Source: DATBDE01 sp045805605
GTDB taxonomy: Bacteria; Actinomycetota; Thermoleophilia; Solirubrobacterales; Solirubrobacteraceae
Direction of reading: 5' to 3'
Assembly (NCBI GenBank): GCA_045805605.1
Contig: JBJMKX010000110.1
Location: 1 to 64,000 of the forward strand
Length of the DNA stretch: 64,000 bases
Shown here: piece by piece, positions 26,523-34,241 of the stretch
Layout: every line of letters starts with the position of its first letter
How positions within the stretch are numbered: position 1 is the stretch's first letter
The notes under the pieces: model-generated
The model's input: the letters and a program-made list of their open reading frames with translations, nothing else
Told to the model about the DNA's origin: nothing
Databases searched by the model: none
Made by a program: the position numbers and the translations under genes

Positions 26523-27314
26523 GGCCCTTGCAGCGGGCCGAAATCCGGCGGTTTGCCCCCCGCGGGAGGGACTGGAATCCGGTCTGCGTAGGCCGCCCTG
26601 CCTTCGCCGAACCAACAGCAGCCAGGCCGCTCCGACCACCATGAGGCCGAGGCTCTCGAGCTGGGGTGCGGTGAGCCCGGCGACGACGTCGGCGTTGCGC
26701 CGGATGAACTCGATGAGGAAGCGCTCGAGCCCGGAGAGCAGGAGGTATAAGGCAAAGAGCAGGCCCGGGCGGAAGGCGTCGCGGTTGCGCCACAGCCACC
26801 AGGTGTAGAGCCCCACCGCGATCGTCTCGTAGATCGGCGTGGGGTGGACGGGGTGGATCGTCGGCACCGTCCCGTGCGGATAGCTCATCGCCCACGGACC
26901 GTCCCACGGGATCCCGTAGTCGCCGTCGCCGGACAGCTGGCAGCCGATGCGGCCGATCCCGTAGCCGAGCGCGAGCGGGATGCAGCAGACGTCCAGCAGC
27001 GTCAGGTTGAGCATCCCGCGCCACCTGGCCCACGCGATGACGCCGATGGCGCCGCCGATCACGCCGCCGTACCAGACCAGGCCCGTGCCCGTGAACAGGG
27101 AGCCGGCGTCGCCGTGCTCGACGACGAAGTACAGCTTCGCGCCCACCACCCCGCCGACGAGCGAGGCGAAGACGATCTCGTAGGCGTAGTCGACGGGCTT
27201 GCCGAGCTCCTTCAGCCGGCGGGCGACGACGAGGCCGGCGGAAAGGAACCCGAGGGCGAACATCACCCCGAAGGTCTTGATCGAGACGCCGAAGACGTTG
27301 ATCTCGGGCTGCAC
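26520..27314 (-). CDS. lgt: Prolipoprotein diacylglyceryl transferase
   Basis: The 264-residue multi-pass membrane enzyme adds diacylglycerol to the lipobox cysteine of prolipoproteins. The Lgt signature GRIGCQLSGDGDYGIPWDGP is present, as are HPTPIYE and the C-terminal GLERFLIEFIRRN. The last 20 or so residues (SSPSRGGQTAGF...) are an unusual extension that overlaps the candidate promoter for the next gene. It would serve the several lipoproteins encoded in this window. Confidence 0.95.
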   Translation of the reverse strand: MQPEINVFGVSIKTFGVMFALGFLSAGLVVARRLKELGKPVDYAYEIVFASLVGGVVGAKLYFVVEHGDAGSLFTGTGLVWYGGVIGGAIGVIAWARWRGMLNLTLLDVCCIPLALGYGIGRIGCQLSGDGDYGIPWDGPWAMSYPHGTVPTIHPVHPTPIYETIAVGLYTWWLWRNRDAFRPGLLFALYLLLSGLERFLIEFIRRNADVVAGLTAPQLESLGLMVVGAAWLLLVRRRQGGLRRPDSSPSRGGQTAGFRPAARA

Positions 27315-27341
27315 CGAGGCCGGACGCTAGCGCGGACGCCC

Positions 27342-27981
27342 TCAGTTCAGGTACCTGAGCGGGTTCGTCGGGGTCCCGTTCGCGCGCGCCTCGAAGTGCA
27401 GGTGGGGCCCGGTCGAGAATCCCGTCGAGCCGACGGCGCCGATCGCCGCGCCCTGGCCGACGCTCTGGCCGACGTGGACGTCGATGCGCGACTGGTGGCC
27501 GTAGCAGGACGACAGCGACGAGGTGTGCTGGATGCAGGTGTAGTTGCCGTAGCCGCCGGTGGGCCCGGCGATGGCGACGCGGCCCCTGTCGGCGGCGTGG
27601 ATCGGCGTACCGGTCGGGGCGGCGATGTCCATCACGGTCATCCTGCACTCCGGATGCGCCGGCTCGTCTGCAGGCGAGCGCGCAGCCGCGCCAGCCGCGA
27701 CCGCTGGTCGCGCAGTTCGTCCTGGGGGCGCACCAGCACGGCGCGCTTGCGGTCAAGGTCGGCCTGGAAGGCGCTGGCGGCGCTGCAGGGTGCCGATCGT
27801 GCGCTGAAGGCGACCGATGCGGCGATGCAAGGCGCTCATGTCGGTGGTCAGGACGCGGTCCCGATCGCGGTTGCGTTCGAGCGCCTTTCGCTTGCGTTCG
27901 AGCGCCGTCCGACACCAGCGGAAGCGCCGCCCACAGGACAAGCGGCACAAACTCGGTCGCGACCAGCAGCCCGAGGCGCAT
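27342..27981 (-). pseudogene. M23-family peptidase gene broken by several frameshifts
   Basis: The pieces of one secreted coiled-coil/M23 protein lie in order on the minus strand but in different frames. MRLGLLVATEFVPLVLWAAL (27981 on) is followed in another frame by the coiled coil ALERKRKALERNRDRDR. A third frame carries ADLDRKRAVLVRPQDELRDQ. The second frame then resumes with HPECRMTVMDIAAPTGTPI to GPHLHFEARANG and stops at 27342. The HxH zinc ligands of M23 remain (HLHF), but the first ligand region reads MTVMD instead of HxxxD. A start at 27641 would give only a 99-residue fragment. Decay or sequencing errors are both possible. Confidence 0.65.
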
Positions 27982-28092
27982 CACGCGTAGCTTGCATGGC
28001 GGCGGCCGCTGCAGGCGAATGAGCGCTTGCAGCCGACGCCTGGCTGCGGTCCCGCGCGCGCGTTAAGCGGCGCCTGAGCAGGCTCTGCCATC

Positions 28093-28998
28093 ATGGCTGC
28101 CATGGCTCGCCCCACCGCATTCGGGAAGGACACCGGCCTGCAGGTCCGGATCGTCTTCGTGCTGTTCCTGCTCGGCGCCGTGTACGCCGTGCTGGTGGCC
28201 GCGCTGCTCGCCGCCGGCCTCAACGGCGCGCTTGTCGGCGTCATCGCCGTGGCGCTGCTGCTGGTCCAGGTGTTCGCTTCGGACAAGCTGGCGCTGGCGG
28301 CCATGGGCGCCCACGAGGTCACGCCCGAACAGGCGCCCGAGCTGCACGCGATGGTCGAGCGCCTGTGCGTGCAGGCTGACCTGCCCAAGCCCAAGGTCGC
28401 CGTGGCCGAGTCGCGCCAGCCGAACGCCTTCGCCCTCGGGCGCTCGCCCAAGAACGCGACCGTGGCCGTGACCACGGGCATCCTTTCGCTGCTCAGCCCG
28501 GCCGAGCTCGAGGGTGTGCTCGCGCACGAGCTCACCCATGTGGCCAACCGCGACGTGATGGTCATGACCCTCGCGTCGTTCTTCGCCACGATCGCGGCCT
28601 ACATCGTCCAGTTCGGCTTCTTCTTCGGCGGGGACGACGACAGCGAGGAGGGCGGCCTCGGTGTGCTCGGCCTGATCCTCGTCTCGGTCGTGGTGTACGC
28701 GGTCTCGTTCGTGCTGCTGCAGGCGCTCTCGCGCTACCGCGAGTACGCGGCGGACCGCGGCTCGGCCGTGATCACTGGGCGGCCGAGCGCGCTTGCGTCG
28801 GCGCTGCTGAAGATCGCCGGGGTCAGCGAGCGGATCCCGACCCAGGACCTGCGCGCCACGTCGCAGCTCAAGGCGTTCTACATCTACTGGCCCGAGAAGA
28901 TCGGCTCGATCTTCGCCAGCCATCCGCCCATGGAGAAGCGCATCGCCGCGCTGCAGCGGCTCGAGGCGCAGCTCCAGGGCGTCCCCGCCGCAGCCTGA
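28093..28998 (+). CDS. htpX: M48-family membrane metalloprotease HtpX
   Basis: The 301-residue protease has two N-terminal membrane helices, the zinc motif AHELTHVANRD (HExxH) and two further helices. EYAADRGSAVITG carries the third zinc ligand region. HtpX degrades damaged membrane proteins during envelope stress. It begins MAAMARPTAFGKD; an internal ATG at 28102 is an alternative. The next gene (pspAB-like) starts at the base after its stop codon, as in other HtpX-PspAB pairs. Confidence 0.94.
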   Translation: MAAMARPTAFGKDTGLQVRIVFVLFLLGAVYAVLVAALLAAGLNGALVGVIAVALLLVQVFASDKLALAAMGAHEVTPEQAPELHAMVERLCVQADLPKPKVAVAESRQPNAFALGRSPKNATVAVTTGILSLLSPAELEGVLAHELTHVANRDVMVMTLASFFATIAAYIVQFGFFFGGDDDSEEGGLGVLGLILVSVVVYAVSFVLLQALSRYREYAADRGSAVITGRPSALASALLKIAGVSERIPTQDLRATSQLKAFYIYWPEKIGSIFASHPPMEKRIAALQRLEAQLQGVPAAA

Positions 28999-29574
28999 GT
29001 GGGCTTCTTCGACGTCATCACGGGCAAGCGGAAGCTGGCCAAGCCGGCGCCGGACCGGTTGTTCGCGATGACGACGGCCTACGTCACCTTCGACACCGAG
29101 CTCGACCTGGTCTCACGCGGCAAGGCGGCGATCGTCTTCCAGGCGCTCGCGACGTCGGACTTCACCCGGATCGTCAAGGACATGGAGGAGGTCGTGAAGG
29201 CGACCGGCGGCGAGACCGGCACCACGATCGAGACCACCGACGACAAGTTCGGCTACCGCTGGATGATCCTGCGCGACGCCGACTTCGAGGACCTCGTCGT
29301 CGGGATCAACGCCGTCTCCACCGCGCTGGAGGGCGGCGGCTACGGCGAGCGCATCCTGTGCGCCGTGTTCGCGTTCGAGGAGCGCGAGGGCAAGCGGCCG
29401 GTGTACTGGATCTACAACTACAAACGCGGCGCCTTCTACCCGTTCGTCCCCGCCGGCACCGCGCAGCAGCGCGACAACGAATCCGAGCTGCGCCTGAAGG
29501 CGCGCATGGGCCCCGAGCTCCCGATCGAGCAGGAGCTCGAGCGCTGGTTCCCCCTCTGGGGGATCCCGATCTAG
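28999..29574 (+). CDS. PspA-associated protein PspAB
   Basis: This 191-residue protein (MGFFDVITGKRKLAKPAPDR) matches the PspAB family found beside HtpX in actinobacteria and archaea. Recognisable parts include DRLFAMTTAYVTFDTELDL and FYPFVPAGTAQQRDNESELR. The GTG start follows the htpX TGA with no gap, so the two are certainly coupled. It is presumed to link the protease to the PspA membrane-stress system encoded 1.3 kb away on the opposite strand. Its biochemical function is not established. Confidence 0.85.
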   Translation: MGFFDVITGKRKLAKPAPDRLFAMTTAYVTFDTELDLVSRGKAAIVFQALATSDFTRIVKDMEEVVKATGGETGTTIETTDDKFGYRWMILRDADFEDLVVGINAVSTALEGGGYGERILCAVFAFEEREGKRPVYWIYNYKRGAFYPFVPAGTAQQRDNESELRLKARMGPELPIEQELERWFPLWGIPI

Positions 29575-29575
29575 C

Positions 29576-30592
29576 TCAGCGCCCGCGCTTGAACGTCAGG
29601 CGCACGGCGACCGTGGCCTTGCCGCCGTGGCCGCGCACCGTTCCGCGCAGCGTCCCGGCCAGCCGGCCCCTCCGGAGGGCCGCCTTGCCGGCCTTGTTCA
29701 GTCGCAGGGGCAGCGCGCGCGCCTCGCCGCCGGGCACTGCGCCGGCGACTGTCCCGACCCGGGCCTTGCCGCGGAACAGGACGAGGGCGAAGCGGCACGT
29801 GTCGCCGGCCGCCAGCGTGCAGCCGATCGCGACCGTCGCCTTCCCGCGCCGGGTTGCCGTCGCGGGCTTGGCCACCACGAGCGAGGCGGCCGTCGGAGCC
29901 GCACGGCCAGAACCGCCGCCGCCTCCGGCACCCCCGCCCCCGGGCGCGTCGGATGCACAGCCCGACGGCGAGTCGGCGCCCGAGCCGATGGCGGCCTGCA
30001 TGACGAGCTCGGTGTCAGCGAGCGGGCCGAGCGTGAACCGCGAGCCGTTGACGGTCTGCCCGTTGCCGCTGAACGCGCCCAGCGACGCGCCCGGGCTCGA
30101 CCGGGCGATGAAGTACTGGGTGCCGTTCGGGTAGCCCGGCGTCTGGCCGCCGACCACCACGCCCACCCGGTCCCCCCGGCTGATGCACTGGTCCGACGGC
30201 GAGAAGGTCGACAGCGTCCCGTGGTCGGCGCCGCCACGACCGCAGATCGGCAGGTGGAACGGCTGTGACGAGGACACAACGAGGTTCGACCCGTCGCCCT
30301 GCGGCTGGAGGACCTGCACGAACAGCCGCGTCTCGGGCGCCTGCGGCACGTTGTCGTGCTGCGAGCAACCGGTGACCCTGACGGCGAGGATCTGGCCGCC
30401 GTGGGGCGCGGTCGGCTCGCCGCCGGGCGCCTGGAGCTGTGCCAGCGCCGTGTCCTCGGTGCGCTGGATCGCGACCCCGGCCGAGCCGGAAAGATCGCTG
30501 CCGATGTTGGAGACGGCAGCCTGCCCCACCGCCGGCGTAGCCAGCACCACAGCGGTGACGGCCCCGGCGAGCTGTGCCCCGCGCCGTCTCAG
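29576..30592 (-). CDS. Secreted Gly-linker/beta protein, hypothetical; apparent CTG start
   Basis: About 338 residues. Starting at CTG 30592 gives a textbook signal peptide (RRRGAQLAGAVTAVVLATPA, then VGQA). The N-terminal domain holds cysteines (VTGCSQHDN, HLPICGRGG, SDQCISRGD, SGCASDAP). A Gly-rich linker and a basic beta-sandwich-like C-terminal domain follow, rich in K/R and T (RLNKAGKAALRRGRLAGTL). The CTG overlaps the pspAA TGA as CTGA. The first ordinary start (GTG) would cut off the basic part of the signal peptide. The function is unknown; export is confident. Confidence 0.7.
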   Translation of the reverse strand: MRRRGAQLAGAVTAVVLATPAVGQAAVSNIGSDLSGSAGVAIQRTEDTALAQLQAPGGEPTAPHGGQILAVRVTGCSQHDNVPQAPETRLFVQVLQPQGDGSNLVVSSSQPFHLPICGRGGADHGTLSTFSPSDQCISRGDRVGVVVGGQTPGYPNGTQYFIARSSPGASLGAFSGNGQTVNGSRFTLGPLADTELVMQAAIGSGADSPSGCASDAPGGGGAGGGGGSGRAAPTAASLVVAKPATATRRGKATVAIGCTLAAGDTCRFALVLFRGKARVGTVAGAVPGGEARALPLRLNKAGKAALRRGRLAGTLRGTVRGHGGKATVAVRLTFKRGR

Positions 30593-30864
30593 CCGGGGAT
30601 CAACCCCTCGCCGGTGAATTCCGAGCCGGCCTCGTGGAAGGTCAGGTCCGGCGGGGGCAGGATCACGTCGGACTCCTCGAGCTCGTCGCCGTTGAGCGGC
30701 GGTGCGGCGCGGACCAGCTGGAGCATCTGGTCGAAGAGCTCGTGGAAGCGCGGCTCGTCGCCCGCGTCGACCGCCTCGACGGCGGCGTTGTCGAGCTCGT
30801 TGAGCTTCGTCGAATCCTCGTCCGAGAGCCGGTACTGGCCGTTCGTCGCGATGCGAACGATCAC
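30589..30864 (-). CDS. PspA-associated protein PspAA
   Basis: A 91-residue acidic protein starting MIVRIATNGQYRLSDEDSTK, with the family features LNELDNAAVEAVDAGDEPRF and ESDVILPPPDLT. PspAA is a small partner encoded next to PspA in many actinobacteria and archaea and is thought to modulate it. The GTG start at 30864 overlaps the pspA TGA (GTGA). Confidence 0.88.
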   Translation of the reverse strand: MIVRIATNGQYRLSDEDSTKLNELDNAAVEAVDAGDEPRFHELFDQMLQLVRAAPPLNGDELEESDVILPPPDLTFHEAGSEFTGEGLIPG

Positions 30865-31625
30865 TGAGCGCCGCCCTCGGGCTTCCCGGCCTCGAGCTCG
30901 CCGCCGCCGCCCGAGCCCGCGCCGAGCTCGGCCTTCATCTTCGTCAGCTCGTCGTCGACCTGGCTGTCCGACGTGAACTGCTCGAGCTGACGGTCGATGT
31001 CGTCCTTGCCCTCGCCCAGCTGGGTGAGGTCCTCGAACGTGCCCGCCGCCTCGAGCTCCTCCACCGCGCCCGCGCGTGCCTTCATGTTCTCGGTCTTGTC
31101 GACGGCGCGCTGCATGGCCAGCCCGACGTCGGCCATCTCCTCGCCCACGCCACTGGCCGCCTCGGAGATCCGGACCTGCGCCTCGGCCGCCGAGTACTGG
31201 GCCTTGATGACCTCCTTCTTGGACCGGAACGCATCGATGCGGGCGCGCATCTGCTTTTCCTTGTCCGTGAGCTGCTGCTGCTGGTTCTCCAGCTCCGAGA
31301 CCTGCTGGTCGAGACCCTGGAGCTCGTTCTGGATCGCGGTCTTGCGCTCGAGGGCGACGCGGGCGAGGTCCTCGTTGCCGGACGACAGCGCCTGGCGCGC
31401 CTGCGTGTCGAGCTTGACGATCGCCTGCTCGTGCTTCTGGGTCTGGAGCTGCAGCCGCTTCTTCGCGGTGACGACGTCCGCGATGCCCTTCTTGACGTTC
31501 TGCAGCAGCTCGAGCTGCTTCTCGTAGGAGTAGTCGAGCGTCTCGGAAGGGTCCTCGGCGCGGTCGAGCAGCTTGGAGACCTTCGCCTTGATCATCGTGG
31601 AGAAGCGCCCGGAGAGTCCGGCCAT
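30861..31625 (-). CDS. pspA: Phage-shock protein A / IM30 family membrane-stress protein
   Basis: The 254-residue protein has the PspA N-terminus (MAGLSGRFSTMIKAKVSKLL, AEDPSETLDYSYEKQLELLQ) and long coiled-coil helices through about residue 215. A short Gly-rich acidic tail follows. PspA/IM30 (ESCRT-III superfamily) polymerises on damaged membrane. AAGGAG lies 5 nt before the ATG. It is followed in the operon by pspAA and preceded by the riboswitch-controlled P60 gene on the same strand. Confidence 0.95.
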   Translation of the reverse strand: MAGLSGRFSTMIKAKVSKLLDRAEDPSETLDYSYEKQLELLQNVKKGIADVVTAKKRLQLQTQKHEQAIVKLDTQARQALSSGNEDLARVALERKTAIQNELQGLDQQVSELENQQQQLTDKEKQMRARIDAFRSKKEVIKAQYSAAEAQVRISEAASGVGEEMADVGLAMQRAVDKTENMKARAGAVEELEAAGTFEDLTQLGEGKDDIDRQLEQFTSDSQVDDELTKMKAELGAGSGGGGELEAGKPEGGAQ

Positions 31626-31688
31626 CAGTGCTCCTTGGAGTGTCGGGGTAAGTCCGACCCAGCCTACTCAATAGGCGCTGCACGCTGG

Positions 31689-32294
31689 CTAAAGCCCGAA
31701 GGCGTGGCGCGCGTCGTAGGCGCTGTTGTCGCGCATTCGCTTGCGCCAGCGCGGGCCGTTCTGGCCGCGCGGGTCGCCGGCTCGGCTCGTGTCGAGCCGC
31801 AGGCCGGCGATGACCATGTACGCATGGCCGGGGTTCGTATAGACGGTGATCCACTGGCCCGGCCCTTCCTCGCCCCACCCCTCGAGGTCGCTCGAGTCCA
31901 TCGGGGTGGCGAGGAGTCCGGCGCCGTGCAGCGCGTAGGACACCGCTCCCGAGCAGTCGTAGCCGGTGTCGACGAAGTCCTGATGCCCGCCGCCGTACTC
32001 GTACGGCTTGTCCTGCAGCTGGTTGCCGGCCCAGATCGCGTACTTGACCTGGTCGGGCGCGTCGGCGGGCGCGAGGGCCTGGCCGTCGGGGCCGATCTTC
32101 GCCCTGGTGCCGGGAATCGTGGCCCCGGGGGTGACGGCGGCGGGCGCGGGGGCTGGCGGCGGGGGCGCGGCCTGCGTGCCGACGCCGGGGGCGGGCTCAC
32201 CGCCGGTTGAGCCGATGGATGCGACGGCGGTCGGTGCAGTGGCGACGGCGATCGCCATAGCCAACAGCCAGCCGCGTAGCAGCCTCCCGGACAG
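31689..32294 (-). CDS. NlpC/P60-like secreted cell-wall hydrolase, apparent CTG start
   Basis: About 201 residues: a signal peptide (RLLRGWLLAMAIAVATAPTA), a Pro/Ala-rich linker and a catalytic domain with DCSGAVSYAL (Cys nucleophile) and GHAYMVIAGL (His). These are the NlpC/P60 marks, although the domain is short and atypical. It sits directly behind a c-di-AMP riboswitch, the usual arrangement for actinobacterial wall hydrolases. CTG at 32294 is chosen because it gives the arginines of the signal peptide and has GAGGAG 6 nt upstream. TTG at 32264 is the fallback. Confidence 0.8.
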   Translation of the reverse strand: MSGRLLRGWLLAMAIAVATAPTAVASIGSTGGEPAPGVGTQAAPPPPAPAPAAVTPGATIPGTRAKIGPDGQALAPADAPDQVKYAIWAGNQLQDKPYEYGGGHQDFVDTGYDCSGAVSYALHGAGLLATPMDSSDLEGWGEEGPGQWITVYTNPGHAYMVIAGLRLDTSRAGDPRGQNGPRWRKRMRDNSAYDARHAFGL

Positions 32295-32309
32295 CCTTCT
32301 CTCCTCTTT

Positions 32310-32455
32310 CGTCGGCCTGCGGGGTTAGCTGACGGGCTGCCGTAGAAAGAGCCAACGGCTTCCACGGATGACCGTGGAATTCGCCCCAACCGGACGGTTC
32401 CGGCTTTGGTTCCCCCGCTCCCCGGGACCCCCCGGAGATTCGGCGTGCGCGGCAA
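32310..32455 (-). promoter_or_regulatory. Cyclic di-AMP riboswitch (ydaO-yuaA leader)
   Basis: The minus-strand leader shows the conserved blocks of this riboswitch in order. They are ACGCCGAATC, GAGCGGGGGAACCA, TTGGGGCGAATTC and the diagnostic AGCCCGTCAGCTAACCCCGC followed by AGGC. It ends about 16 nt before the P60 start. In actinobacteria this class switches off cell-wall hydrolase genes when c-di-AMP is high. The rest of the 340-bp gap (32456-32634) is a divergent promoter region with nothing else recognised. Confidence 0.88.
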
Positions 32456-32634
32456 TATACCCAAGATCCCGGGATGCTCACCCTCTCGCCCCGGCGGGGC
32501 GCAAACACGCCGCAACTTCGGTGCGAGCGGCGCCTCTACGCCGCCTGTTCGAGCGCCTCGGCGGCCACCTGGGCGACCAGGCGGCGGCGCCCGGGAGTCC
32601 AACGGCGGGCTCTGACGTACGCTGACGTTCAACT

Positions 32635-33903
32635 GTGGCGCTCTCGTCATACTGGCGCCGGATGCCCCGCCGTCCCGTCGCCGCGCTCCTGGCCACCTGC
32701 CTCGTCGCCGTCCCCGCGATCGGATGCGGCAAGTCCGAGGACAACGGCACGCCGGAGATCGGCAAGAAGGGCGACCAGCCGAAGGCCGCGCAGCAGCTCG
32801 GCTTCCCGACCTTCGCCACGCGCAACACGACGCGGGTCGGCGGCGCCGACGCGGTCGCCGACGCCGCCGCCGTCGCCCAGGCCGCCTTCCCGGGCACCGC
32901 CGACGTGACGCGGCCCGCCGCCGTCACCCTGGTCGACACCAAGTCGTGGCAGGACGGCGTGGCGGCGAGCGTCCTGTTCGCCCTGCCGCTGCGGGCGCCG
33001 ATCCTGCTCACCAGCGGCGGCGACGTCCCCGGCGCCACGTCGAGCGCGCTCAAGGCGCTCTCGCCCCGCGGCGAGCCCAAGGCCAACGGCGCGCAGATCC
33101 TCCGTGTGGGCGCGGCCGCGGATCCGGGTGGCTACAAGGTCAAGTCGCTGGGCGGCAACAACGTCTTCTCGACCGCCGCGGCGATCGACAAGCTCGCCGC
33201 CTCCGCCGCCGGCAATCCGGCCTCGCAGGTCATGGTGACCTCCTCCGAGCGGCCGGAGTTCGCGATGCCCGCGGCCGGCTATGCCGCCAAGTCGGGGGTT
33301 CCCGTGCTGTTCACGCGCGCGAAGACGCTCCCGCCCGAGACGGTCGCGGCCCTCAGGCGCCACAGCCAGCCGAGCATCTTCGTGCTCGGCCCCGAGTCGG
33401 CGGTCTCCAAGTCGGTCGAGAGCCGGCTGCGCAAGCTCGGCACCGTCACCCGCATCCAGGGTCCCGACCCGGTGGTCAACGCGATCGCCTTCGCGCGCTA
33501 CACCGACGGCAAGTTCGGCTGGGGGGTTGTCGACCCCGGCCACGGGCTGATCTTCGCTAACCAGGACCGCTCGCTCGACGCCGCCGCCGCGGCGGCCCTG
33601 TCCGGGACCGGCCCGTACGGACCGCTGCTCCTGGTCACCGACGCCGACCGGCTGCCCGCGCTGGACGAGCGCTACCTGCTCGACATCCAGCCCGGCTACG
33701 AGAAGGATCCGGTACGCGGCGTTTACAATCACGGCTGGCTGATCGGCGACGACGCGGCCATCTCCACGGCCGTTCAGGCGCGGATCGACGCCCTCCTCCA
33801 GATCGTCCCGGTGGACCGCTCCGCCGGCGAGCAGTCCTCGCCGTCCAAGCCGAAGTCGCAGTCGAAGCAGACCAGGACGACGAAGACGAAGACCACGAAG
33901 TGA
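32635..33903 (+). CDS. Cell-wall-binding repeat 2 (CWB2) lipoprotein
   Basis: The 422-residue protein has a lipobox (VPAIGC) and three CWB2-like modules. The first has RVGGADAVADAAAVAQAAFP, WQDGVAASVLFALPLRAPIL and LTSGGDVP; the next STAAAIDKLA and PVLFTRAKTLPPET; the last VNAIAFARY. A basic Lys/Thr tail ends in KTKTTK. CWB2 modules bind cell-wall polymers. GTG at 32635 or ATG at 32662 may be the start; the latter places RR directly before the hydrophobic segment. It is divergent from the riboswitch gene. Confidence 0.85.
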   Translation: MALSSYWRRMPRRPVAALLATCLVAVPAIGCGKSEDNGTPEIGKKGDQPKAAQQLGFPTFATRNTTRVGGADAVADAAAVAQAAFPGTADVTRPAAVTLVDTKSWQDGVAASVLFALPLRAPILLTSGGDVPGATSSALKALSPRGEPKANGAQILRVGAAADPGGYKVKSLGGNNVFSTAAAIDKLAASAAGNPASQVMVTSSERPEFAMPAAGYAAKSGVPVLFTRAKTLPPETVAALRRHSQPSIFVLGPESAVSKSVESRLRKLGTVTRIQGPDPVVNAIAFARYTDGKFGWGVVDPGHGLIFANQDRSLDAAAAAALSGTGPYGPLLLVTDADRLPALDERYLLDIQPGYEKDPVRGVYNHGWLIGDDAAISTAVQARIDALLQIVPVDRSAGEQSSPSKPKSQSKQTRTTKTKTTK

Positions 33904-34172
33904 GCGAAGCCGAGCACCCGAGCCGCCGCGCCGCCGACCACCAGGTCACGGTCGAGGACGTGCGCCAGCTCATGGGGGCCTCGACGCCGCACTTCGCGCT
34001 GCAGCTTCGCAACCGCATCGCCGCGCTCATCCGCGGGCTCGAGCCCGATCACCCCGCCCGGGTCGAGGGCGAGCGCGAGATCGCGCGGCTCGAGCGCATC
34101 GCCTATGTCGGCGAGGTGCGCGGCGAGCCGGGCGAGGACGGCGAGCGGCCGCTTCCCAGCCTGCACGGCTAA
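33900..34172 (+). CDS. Small conserved-type protein, hypothetical
   Basis: A 90-residue acidic/basic helical protein starting MSEAEHPSRRAADHQVTVED. It has a short helix pair (RQLMGASTPHFALQLRNRIA, ALIRGLEPDHPARVEGEREI) and no membrane segment. The GTG start overlaps the stop of the CWB2 gene (GTGA), so it is cotranscribed with it. I do not recognise the family. Confidence 0.65.
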   Translation: MSEAEHPSRRAADHQVTVEDVRQLMGASTPHFALQLRNRIAALIRGLEPDHPARVEGEREIARLERIAYVGEVRGEPGEDGERPLPSLHG

Positions 34173-34232
34173 AGGGGTCGAGTCTTTCTTGCAACACCTG
34201 ATCCGGTGTGGCAAAGGAAGGACTTGACCCCT
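34173..34232. repeat. 60-nt long imperfect hairpin after the small protein gene
   Basis: AGGGGTCGAGTC...GCAACACC on the left pairs with GGTGTGGCAAAGG...GACTTGACCCCT on the right around a 5-nt loop, with a few bulges. It begins at the base after the upstream stop codon and reaches the 5' end of the methyltransferase reading frame. It may be a terminator/attenuator or a dispersed palindromic repeat. Confidence 0.6.
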
Positions 34233-34241
34233 GCCGAGCGC

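Noticed and set aside
26490..26590. Possible GEMM (c-di-GMP-I) riboswitch between lgt and the next gene
   Set aside because: GGCAAACC and GGGCCTAAAG are suggestive, but the GNRA loop and receptor are missing; a sigma-28-type promoter explains the blocks better.
32341..32634. Short protein-like frames within the riboswitch gap
   Set aside because: No start codons or ribosome-binding sites, and the region is explained by the riboswitch and a divergent promoter.
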